DNA of 64,000 nucleotides, from contig JAPWDM010000005.1 in assembly GCA_035578155.1 (NCBI GenBank), positions 37,782,108 to 37,846,107 of the forward strand, read 5' to 3'. The notes under the pieces were generated by a model. The model was not told where the DNA came from. It made no database searches and saw nothing but the letters and a program-made list of their open reading frames with translations. Each line of letters begins with the position of its first letter. The first letter of the stretch is position 1. Shown here piece after piece: positions 57,801 through 64,000 of the stretch. The DNA is from Brachynemurus nebulosus (lineage: Eukaryota > Arthropoda > Insecta > Neuroptera > Myrmeleontidae). Made by a program: the position numbers and the translations under genes.

Positions 57801-60800
57801 TAGGGCAAAACTAATTATACAATATTGCATTGTCATTAAGGTTAGACACATATGCAAAATTTGAAACCTCTAGCTCAATTAGAACCTGTGTAAATTTTGA
57901 TTCCAAGATTTGATCTAAACCAACATACTAACATAGCAAGTTAAATAAAAGCGTTTAAAAAAAGGTTACTGACTTGTTTCAGTTGTTGCACTTTAACCGG
58001 GGTACTTGTAGCTGGCATTTTTCCTGGAGTTTGAACGTTCTGTTGTTTCCCGTAAAATCCCTGTGAAGATTTCTGATGAAGTACTTTATTTAACTGGTGA
58101 TTTAATATTTGTGGAGGTGGTTTTTGTTGCTGGTCGGTTGATGGTGTCTTGGCTACTTTGGCGGGCTGTGTTTGTGCACCAATTTTAGGTATTTTATTTG
58201 CCGGCAATTTTGACTGCGTTAAAGTCTTATTTCCTGAACTAACAACTTCAAAACCTGGATGTTGTTTCAACCACTGTTTCAAGTTTGCCACCGTGGGTGC
58301 ATTAGAGCCTGAAAGACACCTACCCGTAGCCCTTTCAAATACAATTACCTACGAAAAATAGTAAAAAAAACTCTAAAATCTGTTAAAGAAGGATCACAAT
58401 ATCTAACGTACTCTTTCAACAGCATTACTATGTTGTACAATACACTTTTCACTGCAATACACACTGCCGGATCTTGAAGGCCCCTTACACACTATGCACC
58501 GTTGAATTGGCTTGTCCGAATCCACTGCAGCTTCTGAATTCGTCGGCGACAAATTCATCGTGGCCTGCGCCTCGTTTAATGCTTGCTGAAGGGCAGTTTT
58601 CTTAATCACAAAAATCAAATGACTTGCAAGCCCACACTACATTTTAGGGCGCTAAATACTTACCTTGGCCTTCTGACAATTTGGACATTGCCATTCTTTA
58701 CCCTGTTGTTCCATTTGACGACCGAGCGCCTTACTGACCCCAACGCACTGTCCGTGGAACCATTCCTCGCAAGTATCACAACAAATCATGAACCGATTGT
58801 TGTGAGGTTGTTTACAAATACACCATAGTCGATCCGGATCATCTTCGGATTTCCAACTTTCATCCGAATCGGATATTTCCGAATCGTCACCACCACCTGT
58901 ACCACCCATTAAGGCTTCGTCGAATCCACCGGTATCCGGTTTTTGTCTATTAGAAATTAATTTTCTTCAAAAAATAATATATAAAAAGTCGAATTTCTTA
59001 ACCTAAGTATCTTATGTAACATTACGTAACTTATTTGTTTACATATTTTTGGATATTTTTAAGATATTGTACAGAATGTTTCATAAATACTACACAGTTT
59101 AAAACGCAAAATAAATTTAAATATTTAAATGTAATAGGAAAAAAAGTTTTTTTGGGGGGGATTTGTATCAAAACTTTGGGAACATAGGATGAAACCCTAT
59201 TTTAAACAACAAATAAACTTTGAATAAGTTTAATTATTAAGGCAATTGGATTTAAGTTCATTTATAAAACTGATCCGCGGAGCTTTATTGAACAATGTGT
59301 TTTGTCGATGATCCAGAGTGAATTAACTCCCACACGTGGGGAAAGAAACCGCATGACTGTAAAAACAGCCAAAAGGAAAAAGTGCCTTCCTGTTTTCAAC
59401 AAATCAATTTTAAGTCATTTTGGATCAGATTTTTGAATTTAAATGCCTATATTTTAAAAAAAAAGGTGAAGTTCTTACAATCTAAACTTATGTAAATGAC
59501 CACCTAGTGACATCTAATCACTTGTCCTTTTTCAACAATATCGTAAAATAGTTTTTTAGCAGTAGTTATTAGGTAGTCACCCTCTACACACTGGTGAAAT
59601 TCCAGGTTTTTTTTTGAATTTTCGGTTTCCTTGTCAGAATTAAATATACAAGAAACTAGAAATAAAACTGAAAATAAGAAAACATGAAATATTTTTACGA
59701 AGGGTTTGATTTTGGTAATTATTTAAGGAGAAAGAATTTGAAACTAATAACTTCAAAATTTTATTTTAATATATGTATAAACTGACATTATCTTATACAA
59801 AAGGCATTAAACTTGCGTCACGGATAGGGTAAGTAGTCACTATTTTACTAATCTTCCATTATGTTTTTCAATATAAAGTACTTGTGGATAATAACGCCCA
59901 TCTGGTGTGTTGGAAATGTAGACCAAGTATAATATCAAAATAAACGAATGTAAATATATTTTGTCTATCCTGAGTCATATTTTGCCACAGATACCTAAAA
60001 CAAAGTTCAGTGAGCCGAAATTTTCCACAAATACCTTATAGTGTGTAGTTCTTAAAGCCCGATTCACACGATACTTGTTTTACTGACAGATGGCAACCGA
60101 ACTGGCTGTGGTGATAGAAAATTGAATATGTGCTGAATCTTGATAATTTTATTGAAGACACAAAGATTCCCAATCGTGTCTATGGTGAAATTAGAAGCTG
60201 TGTCTGGCAAACTGTACAGAAATTTGTATAATACCTGTATTTCTATCGCCAATTAAAGTAGGTATATAAATATTCGGAAATCAAATGGAAGCGTGGTTTA
60301 ATATTTTTAGTCTACTGGCAGTAGTATTTTCGTTCATCACCAGACGGCAAAAATTTAGACCTAAAAAAATAGTAGCAATTTGGAATTGACCATTTTTATT
60401 TGGAAATAGTAAATTATTGTGAGAAAATAAGGTTTATATTCAAAAATATATGGCAGTTTGTATTTTGCAGACTAAACAGCACAAATTTTGTGAATTCTCA
60501 AAATCTAATAAACAAACCTTCCCTACTAGCAATAGTTAATTTTTTTACCACTAGTTCGCGTATCTAAGTTTTGCGATTCCCAATATTTTATTTGATACAG
60601 TTTCTAATTTTACCACTAGAGGTGCTCGTGTAATCTTTTCATTGTCAATAGAACTTGTACTATTTTTTGTGCTTTTTTCTCTGTTGGATTTGAGTAAAAA
60701 CTAATCAGAGATCAATATTTTGTCACGTGGATTGTGTTAGTATAAAGCCTAAGTATGGCGGCGAACCGTCATTACCGTTACAGTTCTTTAAACACAATGG

Positions 60801-63800
60801 AAAATAAATTGGAAACTGTCACTTTACACGTATAGAAACTATCTACAAATCGAGTACAGCAGCACGTATCATAAAAGGTCGATTACAAAACCCAGTATCA
60901 CAGTAAATTTAGAGTCCAGTAACTAAATCTAGCAGACAATCCAGTACTGGAACAAGTATCATGTGAAACAGGCTTAAGTGTTGACTTAATTGATAGTATA
61001 CAAACTGTGTTTCTTAATGTAAGGTACTTACGGGTAATAACGTACACCTAATATGAAAACTATTGATGGCCGGGCCTTATTTGCCACAAATACAGTAAAA
61101 CCTCGCTAATTCGACCTAATACGGACCACGGTCGGTGCGAATTAGCGAAAATTCTGAATTATGGAATACTTCTAAAATCACGTGTAATTGTGACTTTTAC
61201 GGACACCGTGTACTTAATTTAGATAAATCTCAAAGCGCAAGTGTATGTAACAATTTAAGTCGGTGAATTCAGTAATAAATAAAAAGTATAAAAATGAAAA
61301 ATTTTCTAAACACAAGTATACTACACACTAATTGACTGTACAAATTACATTTTTTGTGAATCGGAATTACAGAAGTTTTGAATTAGTGAAATAGCGAAGT
61401 TTTACTGTAGCTATAAAAAGTTAAGTGGGTATTATTACCCGTAAGTATATTTTGTAGTGCTAAGTGTTGATCATCCTGTAGTATTAATACTTAGTATAAT
61501 AAACAATAATTTTTGTTTTTATTAAAAATTACTTGATAAATAAAATTCTAAGATAATAATTAAAGCTGATCAGAAAGAAAAAATGAGACTTACGATTTTT
61601 TCTCGGTATATTCAGACGCGACCGTTGGAGTATTTCGTTGAACCGTCGGCGTAGCTACCTTTTGAGCAGGAGTTGGCGTTAAATTGTTCACCGACTTCGC
61701 TGGTGGAGTGGCTGCAGCTGGTGCAGGGGCACTGGTTGTTGTATCATTCGTTTGTTTTCGTTTACTGCTTCGTGTGGCCGGTTTTTCAATCGGTGGAATG
61801 ATAATAACTCGACCATCGGGTCGAACGATTTGAATAGGTTTATTTGTGGTGTTTTTCGTAATGTTTCCAGCAGCAGTGATTGTCGTCGAATTTGAAACTT
61901 TTTGTTGTGATGTATTTTGTAATTTCTGTTGCGTTTGTACTGACGAATTTGTGTTTCCCGTCATAATATTTTCTAACTCTTTCGTTGAGGATATGCTCGT
62001 GTTTTCAGCATGATTGAAATCTTTATTCGGGAAATTCTCTTCTTCCGATTTCGGTAATACGGAATCTAAATTTCCTAGATTTTGATCGACTAAACTTAAG
62101 TTTGTATCGATAACTTTCTGTATATCGGCGTTTTCGACTAATTTCGCCACTTGGAATAATAAATCTTCAGGGATCAGTTCATCGGTGTTTAAGTCAAGAT
62201 CTAAATTTGCATTATCTAAAGCTGCTAGATTTTGTTCGGTGGCATCTAGTGTCGTGGAATCGACACCGGGCAACTGTTTCGATTCGACTGATTTATCGTC
62301 GGTAGAAACCACCGGAACAGTAGAAGAGTCCGTCGTATCCTTACTGCTACTTTGTACTTTATCGTGGGTATTATTTAACGAATCTAATTGTGTATCCAAT
62401 TTTTGTTCTGTAGACGGTGTCCTAGTTAATTTCTGATCTGGTTTACTAGTTGACGTTTCAGAGGTGTCACTTTTACCGCCAACACTCACTCGTCGAATGA
62501 CATCTGGTGTTGAAAATAGCGCGATGCCATCGTCAAATAAACCCACTGGTTTGGGAGTTTTCTTTTTCGCTTGTTTTTTATTTTGATCTTGAGCCTGTTT
62601 TTCTGGTGTTTGTGGGATTTCTTGCTGGGGAGTGGGTGGGGTAGGTTCTTCTTTTTCTGGAGTGGGAGCTGTTGCTTTTGTTCGAATTTTTCCAGCTTTA
62701 GCTCTACTGTAAGTTTTTGGTGACTCCCTGTTGGATGTATTTAATTTTTTCGCTTTTGTATTTGAACGATTTGAGGATTTTGTGCCGGATTTATCTCTTC
62801 GCGTCCTAGCAGTTGATCTTCCCCGTTGACTTCCAAAGGTCTTGTATTTTGGTTTGGATACTTTCTGTCTACCAACATCGAAATCAGAATCGTCGGAGTC
62901 ATCGTCCATTTCAAAATCTGAATCGGAACTAATATCACTTAAATCTTCGTCGAGAGGTTTCGAAGTATTTGTAGTGGGCGGTGTTTCTACTGGTGGGTTG
63001 TCGATTTCTTTTGGTGCTGGTGGTTCTTTTTTGACAACCGCCGCTTCTCGTACTGCTAACGTCGGTTTAACCTGTTGCGTTGGACTCAGGGCGGCAGAAC
63101 GAACTCCCGTTGGTGGTTTCGTTACTGTAACAATTTTAACTGCCTTCTTAGGTAACGATGTGATATTCTGAAAGTTTTTATTGATTGTTTGTATTAATGC
63201 TGCAGCTGTGGGTAACGTTTTCGACGCCTGTGTGGTCGCGATACGACTCACATCCGTGTCCACTTTATTCACTTTCACTACACTTGGTTGAACACTTTGT
63301 GGTGTAATTAAAGTGGGCTGAGGTGGTGGTTGGGGCGGTGATGGTTTCACAGGTTCAGTGTCCGCCTCCAAGACAGCCATCAGGTCTTCCGTGCTCTTAT
63401 TCAGTGTCTGTGATTGAACTAGTGAACCAGAAGTATGTTCTATGTCGTCCTCATCTCGCTGTGGTGGTAATTTCTGTGACGGTGAAGTAAGAGGTGTGTA
63501 ACAATGATCCATATGAACATTGCGACACATTCTTGTTATTTCGTCTACTTCGTCCACATCTACTTTGAGCTCCTCTAAAAATATTAAATAAATTATAAAT
63601 AACTATTTGAGAGGATTTAATAAATAAATATATTACCCATTATACTGCGCTGAACTTGTGGTTTCTCTACTGAAACTGGAGCTGTAATTGGATTTGAATC
63701 GAAGAATGTTTCCAGTGTCGCGTCCACCGTATTATTAACAGGATCCGATCCTGACATCCTAACTATACTAACTTCTGTAGAATTCCCTCCTTTATCTACA

Positions 63801-63988
63801 ATTTTTTTAATAAAATTTTGGTTTTGAACAGTTATTAAAAAATAATTCACTTAACCTGAACACTTACACAGTAAACTATTTAATGTTTCGGGATCTACAT
63901 TTAAAGTACCGTCTTCTCCAACAACTATAACCAGAGCATTGTCACCCGGTTTTGTTGGAGTACAATCTCTAACGATTGTATTTGACAT
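50967..63988 (-). CDS. pps: PHF3/DIDO1/pps-family protein: PHD finger, TFIIS central domain, SPOC domain
   Basis: Seventeen exons on the minus strand join to 6657 bases: 2219 codons including the TAA at 50967-50969. Every intron is GT/AG and in phase. Domain order with approximate residues: low-complexity N-terminus (1-790); PHD finger (794-848, CICKQPHNNRFMICCDTCEEW to CPNC); a short Cys motif (RCIVCKGPSRSGSVYCSEKC, in 849-911); a VIVFERATG-FLKQWL segment (from 912); TFIIS central domain (about 1126-1240); RS/KH-rich stretch (1314-1430); SPOC domain (about 1574-1700, VVWRGFINMVDVAKF to PLPQVLLPL); and a Pro/Ser-rich tail with acidic patches. In this family the PHD finger and SPOC domain are tied to chromatin and phosphorylated RNA polymerase II CTD binding, and the TFIIS-like domain to elongation; Drosophila pps is also linked to splicing. 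Orthology is inferred from architecture. The start ATG (63986-63988) is 12 bases from the window end, so a further 5' exon cannot be excluded. Confidence 0.92.
51939..52273 (-). CDS. pps: pps-like exon 16
   Basis: Acceptor TTTTTTCAG, donor GAG|GTTATG. Encodes EKPVVRPPPPKESPASD, a Ser/Thr-rich segment, and a predicted helix or coiled coil LDALQRNIDEINKRIERER that probably mediates interaction. Confidence 0.9.
52339..52434 (-). CDS. pps: pps-like exon 15
   Basis: Acceptor AAATTACAG, donor AAAAAG|GTAACG. Encodes DEPYSPGDSDDTLPTIPVK and IIPKSKPAATREK; one more copy of the I-P-hydrophobic motif of exon 17. Confidence 0.88.
52496..52771 (-). CDS. pps: pps-like exon 14
   Basis: Acceptor ATATTCTAG, donor CTAG|GTACAT. 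Encodes GFEEARPNLLLGILVSSKR, a basic KRKRP stretch that may be a nuclear localisation signal, and a Pro-rich segment ending PPPLDDLG. Confidence 0.9.
52840..52946 (-). CDS. pps: pps-like exon 13 (end of SPOC domain)
   Basis: Acceptor TTGTATAG, donor CCCG|GTAAGA. Encodes FGVVKTANTSIKDFYIMP and NPLPQVLLPLNGPG, the closing strands typical of SPOC. Missed by simple ORF length because it is short. Confidence 0.9.
52947..53866 (-). repeat. pps-like intron 12 with dispersed-repeat copy 3 and a (TAT)n tract
   Basis: 53545-53820 matches 9109-9382 and 46015-46340 (TATAAATTATACTAAACTAT, GCCGCCATATTGCAGGACGA). An ATT trinucleotide run lies at 53725-53745. The remainder is AT-rich without features. Confidence 0.65.
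53867..54075 (-). CDS. pps: pps-like exon 12 (core of SPOC domain)
   Basis: Acceptor CAAATTTTAG, donor AAAAG|GTAAGA. Encodes VSGDCVGLASELPAVLDIV, GRISPDTVWEYLSKMRRS, and an ILRLMAETSEEQSAYQSLY helix region, then YLSSRKR. Confidence 0.93.
54132..54319 (-). CDS. pps: pps-like exon 11 (start of SPOC domain)
   Basis: Acceptor ATACTGCAG, donor CAAGAG|GTAATT. After a Pro-rich linker it encodes GPVVWRGFINMVDVAKFRIT, the first SPOC strand. Confidence 0.93.
54421..54776 (-). CDS. pps: pps-like exon 10
   Basis: Acceptor TTTTCTAG, donor GAAACTG|GTAATT. Begins with the end of the His/Lys/Ser-rich stretch (SSRHKHSSSKHKDSESD), then a helical segment MGLDKKSKEILESLVDNK and a Pro/Thr-rich linker. Confidence 0.9.
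54836..54955 (-). CDS. pps: pps-like exon 9 (RS/HK-rich)
   Basis: Acceptor TTGTTAACAG, donor CACAA|GTAAGC. Encodes SKDRRNSDSKKRHRSRSG and a His/Lys/Asp-rich run, part of an RS-like domain of the kind found in splicing-associated proteins. Confidence 0.9.
55042..55985. mobile_element. hAT-type element in pps-like intron 8
   Basis: Perfect 8-bp target duplication CTATACAC (55034-55041 and 55986-55993). The ends CAGCGGGTTCCAAACT and AGTCTGGAAACCGCTG are inverted. Inside, 55314-55850 forms a further foldback (GGATTACATGGCTTTTTTT against its complement; CTTGTACTTAAAT-like centre), probably a separate insertion. Confidence 0.88.
56142..56319 (-). CDS. pps: pps-like exon 8 (RS-rich)
   Basis: Acceptor TTTTACAG, donor AGAGTAG|GTTAGT. 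Encodes VDEKEKHEKHRKDSSSS and then RS/RD repeats (KRDRSRDRSSRKHRDGS, RSRSRDRSRDRRRES). The acceptor is a CAGCAG tandem (NAGNAG), so a one-residue variant is possible. Confidence 0.9.
56384..57215 (-). CDS. pps: pps-like exon 7 (TFIIS central domain)
   Basis: Acceptor ATTTTCAG, donor CGAA|GTAAAT. A Lys/Pro/Thr-rich lead-in is followed by REN-VRKTLAEHFTIRLKEQ, an EIEAELFALFNKDTGAKYR block, YRSLIFNIKDTKNETLWRR and ELVRLSPEELASQELAQWR: the conserved pattern of the TFIIS middle domain, all within one exon. Confidence 0.95.
57261..57600. repeat. Long-TIR MITE in pps-like intron 6
   Basis: Arms of about 130 bp pair nearly perfectly. Left blocks AAATGGGCTAAAAAAATAAA, AACTTTTGAGTGAAGTTTGA and GCAACATAATTTATAAAAGC are mirrored on the right. 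The centre is about 80 bp. Non-coding. Confidence 0.85.
57974..58348 (-). CDS. pps: pps-like exon 6
   Basis: Acceptor TTTTCGTAG, donor AAACAA|GTCAGT. Encodes VIVFERATGRCLSGSNAPT and VANLKQWLKQHPGFEVV, a segment conserved after the Cys motif in this family, then a Gln/Pro/Lys-rich linker. A GTAACC donor four bases on would break the frame. Confidence 0.9.
58412..58600 (-). CDS. pps: pps-like exon 5 (Cys motif)
   Basis: Acceptor TTGTGATTAAG, donor GAAAGA|GTACGT. Encodes KTALQQALNEAQATMNL and IQRCIVCKGPSRSGSVYC with SEKC-VQH, a C-x2-C...C-x3-C-x3-H pattern suggesting a small zinc-binding fold. Confidence 0.9.
58664..58946 (-). CDS. pps: pps-like exon 4 (PHD finger)
   Basis: Acceptor TTTCTAATAG, donor GCCAAG|GTAAGT. 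After a Gly/Asp/Ser-rich acidic lead it encodes a complete PHD Cys4-His-Cys3 pattern: WCIC, MICCDTC, EWFHGQC, and WQCPNC. DTCEEWFH is typical of histone H3-tail-reading PHD fingers. Confidence 0.95.
58947..60055. other. pps-like intron 3, proximal part
   Basis: AT-rich intron sequence with no gene. 59868-60035 and 61015-61092 share a GTACTT-GGATAATAACG...TTTGCCACA-ATACC outline, so a diverged repeat may flank the Harbinger-type element. Confidence 0.4.
60056..60974. mobile_element. Harbinger-type non-autonomous element in pps-like intron 3
   Basis: Flanked by TAA (60053-60055 and 60975-60977). The inverted ends AGCCCGATTCACACGATACT and AGTATCATGTGAAACAGGCT share 17 of 20 positions. It is 919 bp and non-coding. 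Confidence 0.75.
61093..61408. mobile_element. pogo/Tigger-type MITE in pps-like intron 3
   Basis: Flanked by TA (61091-61092 and 61409-61410). The inverted ends are CAGTAAAACCTCGCTAATTC and GAAATAGCGAAGTTTTACTG. It is 316 bp. It appears to sit within a larger element whose ends are ACTTACGGGTAATAAC (61026) and ATTATTACCCGTAAGT (61431). Confidence 0.85.
61594..63574 (-). CDS. pps: pps-like exon 3 (large N-terminal exon)
   Basis: Acceptor ATATTTTTAG, donor AAAAAATC|GTAAGT. 660 codons of low-complexity sequence: Pro/Gln/Thr-rich, an acidic run (SDISSDSDFEMDDDSDDSDF), a basic Ser/Arg/Lys-rich stretch (RGRSTARTRRDKSG), and a KRKQ/KKKTPKP-type signal. One short ordered patch, IQIVRPDGRVIIIPPIEKP, stands out. 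No enzymatic domain is present; this is typical of a disordered scaffold region. Confidence 0.92.
63637..63795 (-). CDS. pps: pps-like exon 2
   Basis: Acceptor AAAAATTGTAG, donor ATGG|GTAATA. Encodes KGGNSTEVSIVRMSGSD and a Thr/Val-rich stretch to EKPQVQRSIMG. Confidence 0.85.
63868..63988 (-). CDS. pps: pps-like exon 1 (proposed start)
   Basis: ATG at 63988-63986 with AAC at -3 to -1, encoding MSNTIVRDCTPTKPG, then DNALVIVVGEDGTLNVD and ETLNSLL. Donor CTGT|GTAAGTG gives phase 1 and matches exon 2. Only 12 bases of upstream sequence are visible (AAACTGTTTAAC), with no in-frame stop, so an earlier start is possible. Confidence 0.8.
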
Positions 63989-64000
63989 GTTAAACAGTTT

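Overview
This window looks like AT-rich insect nuclear DNA. It has two intron-containing protein genes with canonical GT/AG splice sites, long introns and spacers, and a dense layer of DNA transposons (hAT, PIF/Harbinger, piggyBac-like, mariner, pogo/Tigger) and their short non-autonomous derivatives. One gene encodes a receptor of the insect cardioactive-peptide (CCAP) family, which supports an insect source. I cannot fix the order from sequence alone; a hemipteroid insect is only a guess.

Layout. Positions 1-32588 hold no gene I can identify with confidence. This stretch is a mosaic of dispersed repeats, hAT elements with intact 8-bp target duplications, a long inverted duplication (11057-11962 against 15026-16236), a cluster of seven identical 15-bp motifs (22156-23434), and a dead mariner copy (30384-31326). 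One short minus-strand ORF (8159-8392) has a membrane segment and a good splice donor and may be a real exon.

Positions 32589-45117 (+) carry seven exons of a CCAP-receptor-like GPCR. They run from TM1 to the stop codon (446 codons including stop) and keep frame through every junction. The exon or exons for the extracellular N-terminus were not found. The introns are loaded with transposons, including a nest of hAT elements at 37464-39672 and a PIF/Harbinger element inside a piggyBac-like element at 41876-44022.

Positions 45118-50966 are the tail-to-tail spacer between the two genes and contain only repeats.

Positions 50967-63988 (-) carry a complete 17-exon gene model of exactly 2219 codons including stop. 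It encodes a nuclear protein with a PHD finger, a TFIIS central domain, an RS-rich stretch, a SPOC domain and a long low-complexity C-terminus: the PHF3/DIDO1/Drosophila pps family, which is linked to RNA polymerase II elongation and RNA processing. The proposed start codon is 12 bases from the window edge.

The two genes have unrelated functions, one in cell-surface peptide signalling and one in nuclear transcription. Their adjacency shows no operon-like logic. The unusual material is in the repeats: the seven-copy 15-mer cluster, hAT elements carrying hexamer or TCGACTAA-type internal arrays, two hAT insertions at overlapping target sites, and several Harbinger-type families sharing a CACACG-like terminal motif with TAA target duplications.
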